Numbered from the stretch's first letter, positions 11,301 to 24,444 are shown. The stretch is 64,000 bases of DNA from Adenanthera pavonina (GCA_026686845.1 JAIVEN010000014.1:7736001-7800000); one strand, 5' to 3'. Numbers and translations: made by a program. Notes: generated by a model from the sequence alone, not told the origin.

Positions 11301-14062
11301 AGGGGGAAATGCATGTAAAATTCAACCCATGGTGTTGTAGATGGCTGTGTTTCCAAATTAAAAGTCTTCGCATTTCTTTAAATACATGATGCTTTCACTA
11401 TATCATGATTCATCAAGAAAGCATAAATTGAGGTTAACTGACTCTGCGCATTGCAGAAAGTTGCTGCTGCTTCTGGTGACATGCGAAAAGCTCTTTGTAT
11501 TTGCAGGTTAGCCATTTTATCATAATAATTAGCTAATAGTTGTCTCTGGTCATGTGAGCAGAATGAGTCGGTGCTTTCAAAATTTGATTTAATGTAGTAT
11601 AACTGTTGTCTGTTAGCCCCTTCTTAGGTGCAACCTATACGTTGCTAGTGAGGCCTTTGGGCTATCACCGTTCCCTCTGAAATTCTGAATCGTAGGCGTG
11701 ATCTTTGATTATAAGATTCTTGTTTTCAAATTCAAATTGATATTTTCTATTTACTTAATAATTAAAAATTGTAAAGGAAGTTGTCCACAACTTTCACCGA
11801 CCTTAAACTGTGGGTAACAGGATTTGAATCTACATCTTAGATAACATTAGCATTCCTGCTAGAGGTGATATGATTGTTGATACATGATATGCTTTGGTCA
11901 TTCGCCATTGTGGTAGGCTTCAAAGGAATGCTTGTAATTGCTTATTTGCTTTACAGGAGTGTAATTGAGATGCTGGAGGCAGAAATTAAAGAATCTACTG
12001 GCATTTCGGAAATTTCATTGGAAGAGAAAGCTTCCCCTCAACATAAGATAGCTCCTGATCTTGATTATGGGAAAAAACAAGAATTTGATGTTGTAAGTGT
12101 TTGCAATTTTACTTTCAATTTGCGGTACCAACCTTGTATGGATAATACTTTACTTTAGACTTACTAAAACAGCAAATTTATGACAGCTAAAGAAAGGATA
12201 AAATAGAATAGTGTAAATTTGCTCATTGCATGCATCCCATTTTGACCAACACAGAGTTTTGGTTAATCTTTTCCATGTTTATAATGCTATGTATTAAAGT
12301 TAACCCAGTTCTTTGTAGAAGATATTGACCCATAATTTAAGTCTTTGCATCAGTCATACTCAGACTGAGTCATCAATAATCAATGATGTAGGCAACTTAG
12401 TAACATTATGAACATATAGGTACAAAGAATTTTTCTTTTCGTCATTTTTTTTGCTGTCATTGCAGTAAGCTTCGTTATCAAGCCTTTGATAAATATACTT
12501 TCTTTCAAATTAATTTCTTAGCAAAGATATATGTTAATTGCAAATATCAGAAAGATTAGGGAGTTTCCTCTTCTTGCTTTCTAGCTAAGATTTTCACAAT
12601 AAATTGCAGGTAAGGATCAATCATATGGCTTTTGCCTTGTCCAAGACATATAGATCTCCTGTGGTGGATACTATTCAATCTCTACCACATCATCAACAGG
12701 TATCCTTGAATTAAGAACATGTAAATGTTCCTTTGTGAAATAAATAACATGCTAATATTGTGAGCCTTGGGCTTGATAGATCTTTTCTTCTTAAGCTGGA
12801 AGCTGTTTTGTTCCAGAAAATAATGAACTGTGTGCTCTGCAATAGAAAATTATGTAGTAATGGTTATCATGAGTGCGATCAAATTTCAAAATGACGAGAA
12901 TGAAATGGAAAAAGGGTGTTTAACCGTGAATAGTTGAAAGGTATTGATGAGTAAAAAGTGAAGAAACATTTTCAACTTTCTGGCTTCTACCGTTTTTTAA
13001 GGATGGCAAAAAAAAAAGTGATGGAAAAAAGGTGCAATCATGTGATGTAAATCTGCAACAATTGATGGGAAAAAAAAGGAAGATAGGCTATGCAGTAATC
13101 TCTGGTCTCCCTTATTTTTTTGTGGGATAATATTCCGCTAATTTATGGTTTTCATCCAAAGGATGCCCTATCGCAACTGTAAGATACATTAAGGGCCGGA
13201 ATATCTGTTTTTACGCCATTCAACGAAAATACTCACCAATTACTTAACAAAGGGAGTTTTGATTAGGTATTAGACGGACAATGTTCTATTTTGTTGACTA
13301 GGCTACCGGATTATGGCACCCCAATCACAGCGCTATTCATTTTACTACTCCATTACATTTGTGAGGATTTTACATGCTGTAGTTAATATTCTTTTCTGGA
13401 CATGTACTTTTTGCAGATTATACTTTGCTCTTCCATGAAACATTTCCGCGGAGCAAAGAAAGATATAATCCTTGGCGAGGTATGCTCTACAGGCATTATA
13501 ATTTATAGACCAATGAAACGGTTTGGTACCATCCTAAATATTTATTGATTTCTATAATCGTATTACCTATGCAGTTGTACACATCTTACACGGGCATATG
13601 CAAATCATCACTAATTCCTCCGGCTGGAATTTTGGAATTTTCAAATATGTGCAGAGTATTGAGTGACCAGGTATCCAAGACAATATTTAATGTAAATATG
13701 TTTCTCTAGAAGGAGCAATATGCCACTGGATATAAATTGGCATTCATTAGCATTTTACACAGTTGGGAAAGTGGTAATAGGAGAATGATGAATTTATACA
13801 TGAACATCGCAGGGGCTCATTAAACTAGGACCATCGCGAGAGGACAAATTGAAAAGGGTGACACTGAAAATAGATGAAGCTGATATTACCTTTGCATTGC
13901 AGGTTGTTTTCAGAAGTTTAAGCCCTTGTATATATATATACCGTTGGATTTTTTCCTTTTCAACTTCTATCTCTATCGTTTGCTCATCATTATTATAATT
14001 CTTTGATGTCATTTAATTTTATGACACAGGGAATCCGTTTCTTTAGAAACTGTCTTCAATGA
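8360..14062 (+). CDS. CDC6: Cell division control protein 6 (replication licensing ATPase)
   Basis: CDC6 is an AAA+ ATPase that acts with ORC and CDT1 in the nucleus to load the MCM2-7 helicase at origins in G1. Sixteen exons join in frame to 525 codons: 8360-8587, 8679-8781, 9230-9450, 9718-9792, 9864-9964, 10110-10216, 10307-10366, 10555-10628, 10832-10882, 11457-11506, 11957-12092, 12610-12699, 13417-13479, 13575-13670, 13813-13902, 14030-14062. All introns are GT-AG. Residues 161-168 are the Walker A box GCPGTGKS; VVDELD (Walker B acid at D248, E249) follows. DLADRFLPRLKS is the sensor/box VII area, and the C-terminal 100 residues form the winged helix. The N-terminus has CDK consensus sites TPRK (T36), SPAK (S56) and SPRR (S62), a basic stretch and a Cy-like KRRL. 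Length matches plant CDC6. Two E2F sites precede the start. An out-of-frame ATG at 8199 would lie upstream only if transcription starts before it. Confidence 0.95.
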
Positions 14063-16423
14063 TTCTGCTTGGACAAATGGGTTTCATTCAGCTTGATGTT
14101 TGAGAATAGATTCTTCCAATTCCAGATCTTCCCTCCATCCTTACGGTTAGAACCTCCTGCTATTGAATGCAAATCTTTTTTCCCCTTAAAAAATATGTTT
14201 ACTGCCTAACCGTTTTCAATTTCTTTTAATGTAAAATTTTCTGGATTAACTTCTGTACGCCCATAAAAAAAGGGCAAACAAGTCAAGCCATAAGATTACT
14301 GGAAATCATGAACATGAATATGATTTGTGTTAACAGATACGACATACAAGTTTCCTAATTTGAAAGGCGTTCAAATCAAGTATCAATGAACATTATGCGG
14401 TTTCGACCTGTTTCAGGCTTCCCTTCATATACATCCTAATAGCTTTTCTTCCACTGTTCATATGCAGGTAACATTCAGCAACGATGAAAATCAAGTTTTC
14501 TGTAGTTTTATACATTATTCATCTATGGATACACAATAAAACGGTGGTGAATCAACTTGACAGTAGTTTCCAGCGAAGAAAGTGGAAGCTTTCCTCAGAT
14601 ATAGTGATGATCTGTAGGTTTTTTTTTCCCAGTTACATAATAGCAAGAGAAGACACATTAATTATATGTAAGAGAGCTTGGTTCCTGTTTATCCCATTGT
14701 ACCCTGCACCAACAATAGCATTAGTTTTATATCATTAGGTGGGGACTATTGTATTCTAAAATTTAAAAAAAAAATAATAAAAAAACTATGTACATTGGTA
14801 AGGACTTGTATCAAGGGTTTTAGGCCAATGGTATGGTTTAAACAGAGTCGAGGTTTTCTATATGATTAGTGATACGGCACGCGTATACAGGATAGTGTGT
14901 AAAAAAAAATGTAATTCCATAGAGTAAAAATTGTAGATTATTGTAAATTTAGTATTATTATACCAAAATGGTTTTAATTTAAATGTTATTTTAAATGATT
15001 TGTTTAATATTAATGAAAGATAAAATAATAAAATAAATAATTAATATTTTATTAAAATTTTAAAATGATAAATATTGTGAAAATTTTTTCACTATAAGAC
15101 AATTTAGAAGACAAAAAATCATCAAATAAAAAAATTATTTTATCTTTTTATTTTTTTAAAATTAATTTCAGAAATATGTGAATTTCAAACAATATTTTAG
15201 AGTACAAGATTAGTATACTCATTGAAAAAGTTTGTTTAGAGGAGTGCTCGCAGACTAAAACTCTTATTTGAAAACAAGGCCTAGTCCAAAGCTTTATCAT
15301 GTCTATATACAGTAATTGAACTCACGTTCGCAATCCATTTACCAATAGCGCTAAAATGCTGATTTATGCTCCTAGAAATTTAAATTTTGATCTCATATTT
15401 TTCATTTAAAACTGTCAAACTCCATCAATTACATTTTGCAACAAGATTCAACCATAGAATTTAATTACACGTTCTTCATTTTCCACCGCCTCCATAAACA
15501 CATTTTGCTATCCTCCCATCACCATCTCACTTTGTAGAACTCCAAATTCGAGGGTGAGCTAGACTGGTTTCTTAGATTAGGGTACAAAGGACAGTGGAGG
15601 AAATAAATTCTGCCAACGAGGGACACTATAGTAAACTTCCGTTAATATAATCTGTTCAAACGAACTGCGTAATAAATTTTTTTATTTGCAAAAACCAGAC
15701 GGATGGAAATATTTCCATCGTCATCTTTTCTGTTATTTTACAAGTCAGCAACCGTAACCTTTTGTTTTGATCATCTATATTAAATCATAATTAAGTAATC
15801 ATCTATTTATTTTGATATATAAGAAATCATCTATTATGCATAACGAACTCTAATCATGAATCATAATATTCATAAAGTCTTTTATTTATATCTTTTTTTT
15901 TCTTTTATGAATTCTATTTCTTAATCCATTGGTTCAATTATTCAAAAAGTTTATATTAAATGTTTTTATCTTTTTCTTTATAAAGAAAAACCTGTGTGTG
16001 TTTTTTGTGTAAGAAAATCCTGTGTTTTTACATTTTATCTTTGGATTAACTCAAATATTTTTGTTTACATATAATAAAAAAATTTAATTTTTATTATATA
16101 ACAAGTAATTTTTTAGATGGATTTTAATTAATAATTACAACCCTTATCGGATGCCGCATGAGACAACGAATTTTTTTCCCCGTTCAGTTTCTTTGGCTGG
16201 CCATAGGCCCACCGCACTCTTTTTTTTTTTTAAATTTTAATAATGATTTATTATTATGAAGAAAACAGATAAAGCTAGAAATATTGAGGAAAAACTCGAG
16301 AGTGTAGAACCATTACAAGCTGTTTTCAGTTGCAGAAATCGGACACCGTATTATAGAAACCGACGCTGAACGAAGGTAGAAATCTTGTCGGTCCGGGAGA
16401 GAGGGTGAGAGAGAGAGAGGTGA
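14063..16423. other. CDC6 3' flank and intergenic stretch
   Basis: The first few hundred bases are probably the CDC6 3' untranslated region. The rest is AT-rich with no exon series. A GA-rich tract at about 16397-16421 immediately precedes the PH gene and is probably in its 5' leader. Confidence 0.45.
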
Positions 16424-16858
16424 ATGGAGAATCTATGGCGTGCGGCGACGGGCCAAGATCCGAACCCTGAAGACTACGATGGGATCGAGTTCTGGTCCAA
16501 CCCTGAGCGAGCCGGGTGGCTCACCAAGCAAGGCGACTACATCAAGACCTGGCGCCGCCGCTGGTTCGTCCTCAAGCAAGGTAAGCTTTTCTGGTTCAAG
16601 GACTCCTATAGCGTCTCCCGCTCCTCTATCCCCCGCGGCGTCATCCCCGTCGGCTCTTGCCTTACTGTCAAGGGCGCCGAGGACATCGTCCACAAGCCCT
16701 GCGCCTTCGAGCTCTCCACCGCCAATACCACCATGTACTTCATCGCTGATACGGAGAAGGAAAAGGAGGAGTGGATCAACTCCATCGGCCGTGCGATAGT
16801 TCAGCACTCGCGCTCTGTCACGGACAACGAAGTCGTCGATTACGACAGCAGACGGTGA
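16424..16858 (+). CDS. PH1: Pleckstrin homology domain protein (AtPH1-like)
   Basis: This is a 144-residue single-exon protein made almost entirely of one PH domain (about residues 27-128), preceded by a short plant-specific leader (MENLWRAATGQDPNPEDY). The phosphoinositide-contact strand pair is visible: AGWLTKQGDYIKTWRRRWFVL, with the KxG...WRRRxF pattern typical of lipid-binding PH domains. The C-terminal helix carries the near-invariant tryptophan (EKEEWINSIGRAI). Plant PH1 proteins bind phosphatidylinositol phosphates and sit on endosomal or vacuolar membranes; AtPH1 binds PI3P and affects NRAMP1 localisation. Start choice is firm because the leader matches the family and length equals AtPH1. 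The exon is strikingly GC-rich with C-ending codons, unlike its flanks and the AT-rich exons of CDC6. It lies 2.4 kb downstream of CDC6 on the same strand. Confidence 0.93.
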   Translation: MENLWRAATGQDPNPEDYDGIEFWSNPERAGWLTKQGDYIKTWRRRWFVLKQGKLFWFKDSYSVSRSSIPRGVIPVGSCLTVKGAEDIVHKPCAFELSTANTTMYFIADTEKEKEEWINSIGRAIVQHSRSVTDNEVVDYDSRR

Positions 16859-18677
16859 CTTTGTGATACGTAGTTTTTCGAGCTGCCGTCAATTTGTATG
16901 TATAATCTGTCTTCCAAGTTGTAAAATTTCTCAAATCTTATGGATCTTGTAATAATTTCAACGATAACTTTCGTGCTGGTGTCTTGGATTTTGATTGATG
17001 TATGATATTTTGGAGTTGATCTGAATCTGATCAATCTCATAGTTATGTCCCTCCCTATTCCGATTGTTCTGCTGCTGGTGCTGGGATACATCCTTCGTTG
17101 CTTCTTGAAGCGAATCCCCTTGCGCACTAATTCAATTTCCATCTGAAAAATTATTTACGTCCAGTTCTTATCGCTTAAATTGATTGTTGCTGCTTGATTT
17201 ACTTCCCCTCCATGGTCCATCTCTAAATTTTGTGGATTTGCTTATGGGTATGAATTATACTAAGTTGATTTCATTGATGAAATTATGTCTTTTTCTGTAT
17301 TTGAGATTTTAGTTCTAGAGTTGTGTGAGATCATTTATGCATCTGATGCAATGCCAGTAACTGCTCCTGGTTCCTTTCTTTGAAAGGCTAAAATCTTAAT
17401 GATAACTTTTGTGGATTGATTACATCATTAGTTGTTGTAGGAGTGGAGGACAATCTTCTAATATGTCTTTCTTCCGCCTAGTTAATCCTTCTCCATTCTC
17501 CATTATCTGCAGTTCACATATTGACAGATTGTTTTCGTATCTGATCAAATTTGATGCTGCTATTTACTTTAATCTATTAGCTTGTTACTCAGTATTTACT
17601 GCAATTTAGATTATCTCTCCCCCTTCTCCAATTCACCCCTGAATGGCATTTATTTCTTGGATATGACTGCGAGCAACCAGTTTTTTTTTTTCCTTAGCTT
17701 ATTAGTTACCAGTGTCCAGCACATAGTGGTTTTCTTTTCTGTGTTCATTGTGTCACTGGAAATGGCTGTCTAATATCCGATGTCAAACTTTCTTAATGCC
17801 TTATTTTCTGAATGATAGCAATGCTTAACTTTGTGCTGCATACTTCTTATGTGATGCTCCTTTAGGTGGATATACCAAATTAATTATTCATCAATATATA
17901 AAATATAAAATCTATAGCTAGGCACACTATTAGTAAGTTATGAATAGTTGGCCCGTTTCTCAGACACCGTGCAATATAAGGATCCTCATCTAGTTATACC
18001 TAAAATGCATAATTTGACTCATTGATCTCTTTGTATTTTCACTGAACTTAAGTCATGGAAGACACCATTGCGTTCCTTTCTGCTTCTCTTCTTTTATCAT
18101 GTCTCTACCAATGAAATCCTAATCATCCCGTCCTAGCTGGGGTCTTGTTTCAGTACAGAATCAGTTCACTCACATCCTTTGCAGGATTCTATCTTCCTAC
18201 TTTCCAAATCCATGGATGGAAATTTTAACTTAGATCTCAGTTTCTTTTTGCTTGCCTCACATGTTCAACTCATTTGCTTTAAATATATTGCTATTGACTG
18301 TGATTTCTAAATAAGGCAGATGCCAAGTTTATATGACTTCATTTTATGTATTACCAATTGAGCATAGCATGGGGTTTATGGTAAGGACATTGGGACTTGG
18401 GACTATGTGATGTTTTATTTCTGGTGATTGAACTCTGAGGCCATTGTTGACCATCATAGCTTGCCCTTCTAAGTCCTTGTTTGGGAGAAAGGGGAAAGAG
18501 AAGAAAAGGCAGGGGAGTGAAGAGAAAGCCTCCCTATTTTAAAAACACCCTATGAGGGACCAATTGCACAGTATCAATTTACTTGTCTTTGACTAAGAAT
18601 AGGAACTTTTGGTCCCTCTCTTATCATCCATTGGCAATTCTGAGGTCTTCTTCTTCTTTTTTTTTATGGGGGAAAAA

Positions 18678-18737
18678 ACGTAGCCAACCTTACATTCACA
18701 CAAAGTCTTTTTTGTATGAATGTAAAGTTGGCTGCGT
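18678..18737. repeat. Short inverted repeat, 25-bp arms with 10-base loop
   Basis: The left arm at 18678-18702 (acgtagccaaccttacattc...) pairs with the right arm at 18713-18737 with three mismatches or G-U-type pairs. It could be a MITE relic, two facing fragments of a SINE tail (the arm resembles a tRNA-derived SINE end), or a small-RNA hairpin. The sequence alone does not decide. Confidence 0.6.
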
Positions 18738-19061
18738 GAGGTGCAATGGTAAACATGTTTCTGTTGGTGGAGAACATGGTTTATAGCAATTCGGACATGG
18801 GATTTCTTTTTCCCTCAAGATTGTCTATTGGATTCTGAAACAGCTTTCAGTGTGAATAGCATTAGTGAAGGGATTTCATCACATCACCATTTTGACATGA
18901 AAGGATATAACATGCTAGTCGTTATGCATGAAATATAGTGAGGGAGTTAGGATTGCTGCTGTTAGAGTTGAGGAAATTGATAATATAGTATAGTTGTCAT
19001 GGAAGCTTTGGTTTGCCTGAAAAATGTTTCATCTGATTTTCTCTTTCTCTCTTTTTGATAG

Positions 19062-19127
19062 TAAATTATCTACACCTATGTATCTTGAATGATATAAATT
19101 ATCTACACCTATGTATCTTGAATGATA
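19062..19127. repeat. 33-bp perfect tandem duplication
   Basis: Two adjacent identical 33-base units start taaattatctacacctatg at 19062 and at 19095. It is a simple slippage-type minisatellite with no known role. Confidence 0.95.
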
Positions 19128-21417
19128 TAGGCGCATTCTTTTTAATGTATGCCTGAAAAATGTTTCCGAAGACAATAAGATGGAAGAGAATTAGAGGACA
19201 AGTTAACTGATTAAATCCCATGTCGTCATGGGCAAGAAGTTATCAGGTTGGCATCATATTTTATTCCCTCTTGTCCTGAAGACCAGGAGTTTCGTTCACT
19301 TGCTGATTTGGTTTTCTCTGGGGCATTTCTCATTTTGTTTGATGCACAATTTGAATATTCTGGAGATTCCGTAATGCTATGTTTAATTTCTAATTGATTT
19401 GATTCATCCCAAGTCAATTTTTGTGGGAAGCACTGCGTTGAAACTGCTTTACTGTTTGTTGGTATTACTTTTTGGCATAATCCTTTAAGTTTCTTTGTGC
19501 ACAGACAGAGTGATAATGTTCGACAGTTGACATGGTGTTCAAATTGGTAAATTGTGATAAACGATCAGTTTTTTTTTTTTTTATTCTCTCTAATCGGTTA
19601 ATTAACTGCGAAAATTGTTCAGCACTGACATAATTTGGAGCTTGCAAGAAATTACAGAGCAATCAACGTGTAAATATGAACTAAACATAAATAACTTAAT
19701 ATAAACCAGTTTCACTTACGTACCTATGATGGTTTTGTTTAAGAAGGTGAACAATATTCATTTGTCAAAGAAAAGTTCACGTGAAACAGACGGGGAATAG
19801 AGAATGCAAATGGAGCTTGTTTTCTAAGGTGCTAAGCAAGATGTCTTGTTTGTTTCTAAATGATTATCCACCAAAAACAAAGGGATATGGCATTTGATCA
19901 TATAAAATGCACCAAAGTCACATGTTTATTCGTCCAAGTTTAACACGTACTTGCCAATGGGGGTTGGATATAGTGAAACGAGTTAGTTTCTCACAATATA
20001 ACGAACCAAGATTTAAATTCTCACAAGAAAAAATGTCTACAATTAGTGTCTGATAGTGGTTCAAACGGGATTGCTCCTAATAAGAAGATACATGTGATTT
20101 CTTAAAATAAAAGCTGTGATTTCTAAAAAAAAAAGTTTAACACGTTTATTTTTTTGGCCTCAACACATACTCTCAGTTTGATATTGTTTTACATCATATT
20201 GATATTGAGTTAGATCACATTACATTTGAGATTGCATTACATTACATTTAAGAAAATCGTTAAGTCAATCTCAATAAATTAATCAGTATGAAACAATAGA
20301 CATATTATATAGAAAAATTATTGAACAACCACACCTAAATAAGGGAACACGATTTCATGTGTGGAGGTCAGATCCACGCACGAAATACGTGAATTTATGT
20401 GAGTGAGAGGAAAGTTTTTTTAAAATTAAAAAAAAAACTACACAATCACAATATTTTATATGTGGCCACGCAGGCCAAAACAGCACTCCTAAATAAGGGA
20501 GCATTGAAGAAGGGAACAGATTTGAGCTCTCCAAAATAAAATAATTACGTGACTGATGAGAGTCTAGTTTATTAAGAAATTGGCCTTGGAGCCAAGTCAC
20601 ATTGGGATTTTCACACTGACGGGAAAAGGGGAATTGGTCTTTATACTTGCAAAGGATAAATTCTAATTGAGTACTTTTCCTTGTCCACCTAGTTTTGAGG
20701 ACTTTTACTTACATATGAACATGATACAAGTACAAAAATTAAAAGACACGAATAATATAACAATGAAAAACTATGCGTTAAGATTCTGATTGCTTAACTA
20801 GAATTTATTTTCAATAGGAAACAATGTTGGAATATTAAATTAAAATAATTTATTTTCAAAGGCTTAAGGTAAAAAAGTATTTTTTTAATGAATATATCAA
20901 AAGAATTTATTGTTGAAAAATTAAATCAAGAGAAAATATTTTTCTAAAAATAAAACTTTCAAATTTGATAAAAAGTCAGATCATATACTAAGCAATAATT
21001 TTTATTTAATTTAAAAACAAAATAATCTTTTGTTTTTGTTTTTCGAGAAATATACTGGAAATTGACGATGGCATAAAACATAAGATTGAATTTTTGTTTT
21101 TTTGGTTTGGTGATACAATGGAGGTTGATTTTGAATGAAATAAAAACGGAATATGTAACAAGAGAAAGCGTCATATACGACCACCAGTCGGTGACGCAGA
21201 CAAAAAGAATCCTTAATCTGAGAGCAAATACCGTATTTTTCATCGCTTCACCATGTTGAATTCTGATTTTTGTTCTTACTTCTAGTTCGCTTCAAACAGT
21301 ATCCTTGCTCACCGCTCCTCTTTATTTACCTCATTCTTCCAATTTCTTCAACCTCCAACCATAGGAAAATTTTCCTCCGAACAGCCACTAAAATCTTCTT
21401 CATTCCAGTCGCCGGAG

Positions 21418-24400
21418 ATGTCTCTCCGGTCAATACCCTTCGCATTTCTCTTCTTCCTCTACCTTTTGGTCTCCTCCCAAGCCACCGACTTCAATGGCAT
21501 ACGCAAGAAGCACAAAATCAAAGGACCCATCAAAACTGTGGTCGTGCTGGTGATGGAAAACCGATCCTTTGATCACGTTCTGGGCTGGCTTAAAGCGAGC
21601 CGACCCGAAATTGACGGGTTGACTGGCAAGGAGTCAAACCGAATCTCGGTCTCTGACCAGAAGTCGCCGGAGATTTCCGTCTCTGACGACGCTGTGTTCG
21701 TCGACTCTGATCCGGGGCACTCGTTCCAGGCTATAAGGGAACAAATATTCGGATCAAATGATAGCTCCGCGAACCCGGCTCCAATGAACGGGTTCGCTCA
21801 GCAGGCCGAGAAGATGGTTAAGGGAATGTCGAAAACCGTCATGAGCGGGTTCAAACCGGAGGTCTTGCCGATCTACACTGAGCTGGCGAACGAGTTCGGC
21901 GTGTTCGACAAATGGTTCGCTTCGGTGCCAGCTTCGACTCAGCCAAACCGGTTTTACGTTCACTCGGCGACATCCCACGGTGCGATGAGCAACGTTCGTA
22001 AGGATCTGATCCACGGGTTTCCTCAGCGAACAATCTTCGATTCTCTGGACGAAAATGGCCTAACATTTGGGATCTATTACCAGAACATCCCCGCGACATT
22101 GTTCTTCAAGAGCTTGAGGAAGCTCAAGCACGTCAGGAAATTCCATAGCTACAACATGAAATTCAAATTGCACGCGAAGCTGGGAAGGCTTCCAAATTAC
22201 GTGGTGGTGGAGCAGCGTTACTTCGATGTGGACCTGTTTCCGGCCAACGATGATCACCCATCGCATGACGTCGCGCTTGGACAGAGGTTCGTGAAGGAGG
22301 TTTACGAGACGCTGAGGGCTAGCCCTCAGTGGAAAGAGATGGCCTTGCTGATTACATATGATGAACATGGTGGGTTCTATGACCATGTGCCTACCCCTGT
22401 TTCTGGTGTCCCCAACCCGGACGGGATTATTGGCCCCGATCCGTATTACTTTCGGTTCGACCGCTTGGGTGTTCGCGTCCCGACGATTCTGGTGTCGCCG
22501 TGGATTGAGAAGGGCACCGGTGAGTGTTGTTTCAGCTTCTGTATTTATTGTTCTCATATGTTATTTACTTTTTGGTTTCTTAATTTAAAGTGTCTGAATG
22601 TATCTTTTACGATTTTCCAACATGTCTGGATATTGACACGGCACGGCTCCAGGACAATCTTAGAGATGTTTGTGATTAGGATTAGTCTCAGAGCATTTGA
22701 ATTCAGGTTGATAAGGCAGGACATTGCCTTGTATGTGTGTGCCTAGGAAGCATGAATATACGGTCTAACTGCAAATTGAAGTGTTGAGTCTTTCTCATAC
22801 ATAGTGTTATAAACTAAGCGGTCTGCTTTTTCTTCCTTCTTAACCTCTGTTTTGGTGGTTCTGTGAGTTGCGGAACAATTAAAAATATACGGAGTGATTA
22901 CTGTTACTAGTTACTTGATCTTGAATTATGCATTTCTGTATTTAGCTTTGTTGAAATCTTTTGGCTCTGTTGGTACGTTGTTGTAACTTTGAGCTTTTGG
23001 GTTGCTGCTCAGCATTTGTTATTTTTAGTCTTCAAATCTTGGTTTATATTGGGTGGTATTATACTCGTACCTCTAGACTCAGTTAAAAGATACTTCTGCA
23101 CAAAGTTGTGCTAATGCTTCGGTTTATCTGGTTGCACAAATACGATGATGGTCACTTGGAGACGTAAATTTTTTTGATGTTATATTAGTATAAATTTGTT
23201 ATCTTTGGTATTGTCGTAGGCTAATATGGCTTCTGTGTTCTCTCAGCATGTACAAAAACTCTGGCATATAGGTTTTTATACCGTTATATGTACTCACGTT
23301 TTCTCTTATTGTGTATTCTTTTACCGTTTTCCTTTTTGATTGGAAACATTATTGCATCCTAACCTCTTGCAGTATGAGTTGACTCTTCTTGTTTTTGCAG
23401 TGATTCATGAACCGGAGGGGCCAACACCATATTCACAATTTGAACACTCTTCTATTCCTGCCACAGTAAAGAAGATATTCAATTTAAAATCCAACTTCTT
23501 GACGAAGAGGGATGCTTGGGCTGGTACCTTTGAGAAATACTTCTACGTTCCTGATACTCCTCGGAACGACTGTCCAGGTTTGCGTCTACTTTGATTATCA
23601 CACACACAGCTCCATGCATTTTGGTTTTCATTCATCTTTTGCTCATGCTCTTGGGTCTAGAAGGGTAGTGCTGAACACATTGGTTTGGCCAACTCTGGTG
23701 AACAATGGTGCAACTGACTGAAAATTATTAGGGAGACCAAGTCATCGTGATTAGATGAGCAAGTTTGTCAAATACACTTTAAATGGGACCCATTTCTGAT
23801 GATGTGGTAAACCAGGACCGTAGGAATCTTTCTGCAAACTGCCTTTCATGAATATAACTCGGTAGAGATACCTGTGTAGTGCTGGGCTGGCCATGCCTAA
23901 ATGCATAATCCCAGAAATTTCCTTTATGTCTTTCACTCGGTGCAATAGCACAAGAGTAAGTTTCCACCTTTGTCCATTTCCTGAAAGTGGGTTTTGCTAG
24001 GATAGTGAAAACGCCAAACGGCAAAATCGTACATTACAAAATTCCAAAACACAGAACACAGACCTCCTTGTCCTATTCATTTTCTGATTTGAACATGGCC
24101 AACATGTCTTTACAGAGAGGCTTCCGGAGGTGAAGATGTCGCTAAGGCCATGGGGACCCAGAGAAGACACAAGCCTGTCAGAGTTCCAAGTTGAGCTGAT
24201 CCAGCTTGCGTCTCAGCTCAACGGGGATCACGTGCTCAAAACCTATCCAAATATTGGGAAAAGTATGACAGTGGGAGAAGCAAACAGATATGCAGAAGAT
24301 GCAGTGAAGAGGTTTCTGGAAGCTGGAAGGGCTGCTCTTAAAGCTGGAGCTGATGACTCTGCCATAGTCACAATGAGGCCTTCCCTCACTACTAGGGTTT

Positions 24401-24444
24401 CCATGGGAGAAAATAGAACTAATCTCAGAGTCAGAACACAGTAA
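21418..24444 (+). CDS. NPC1: Non-specific phospholipase C, NPC1 type
   Basis: Plant NPCs hydrolyse phospholipids such as phosphatidylcholine to diacylglycerol and a phospho-headgroup. They belong to the phosphoesterase family related to bacterial phospholipase C and acid phosphatase A. Three exons (21418-22519, 23401-23577, 24116-24444) join in phase to 535 codons, close to the 533 residues I recall for AtNPC1. An N-terminal hydrophobic signal (residues 5-21) fits entry into the secretory pathway. Family motifs are present in order: ENRSFDH (47-53), DPGHSFQAIREQ, STQPNR, TSHG, DDHPSHD, TYDEHGGFYDHVPTP and EHSSIPATVKK. The IHEPEGPTP and LPEVK segments and the RPSLTTR tail match NPC1 better than NPC2 or NPC3-5. 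Reading through intron 1 gives a chance 442-residue frame that is not the protein. Orthology to NPC1 is inferred from recalled family sequence. Confidence 0.93.

Larger units (their letters stand above)
16859..21417. other. 4.5-kb gene-free stretch between PH1 and NPC1
   Basis: The first few hundred bases are likely PH1 3' untranslated region. From about 17.1 to 19.7 kb the plus strand is T-rich and looks like plant intron or untranslated transcript, but I find no exon series on either strand. It contains a strong hairpin (18678-18737) and a 33-bp tandem repeat (19062-19127). From 19.7 to 21.2 kb it is AT-rich intergenic DNA. The last 150 bases are pyrimidine-rich and probably the NPC1 promoter and leader. 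Confidence 0.45.

Noticed and set aside
22060..22557. 165-codon minus-strand frame inside NPC1
   Set aside because: It is a shadow of the GC-rich NPC1 exon with no known motif. The same holds for minus-strand frames inside PH1 (16433-16807) and AMT1 (25604-26128).
21418..22746. 442-codon frame as the full phospholipase
   Set aside because: It reads through a GT donor at 22520 into intron 1. The true protein continues at 23401 and 24116 with strongly conserved family sequence.
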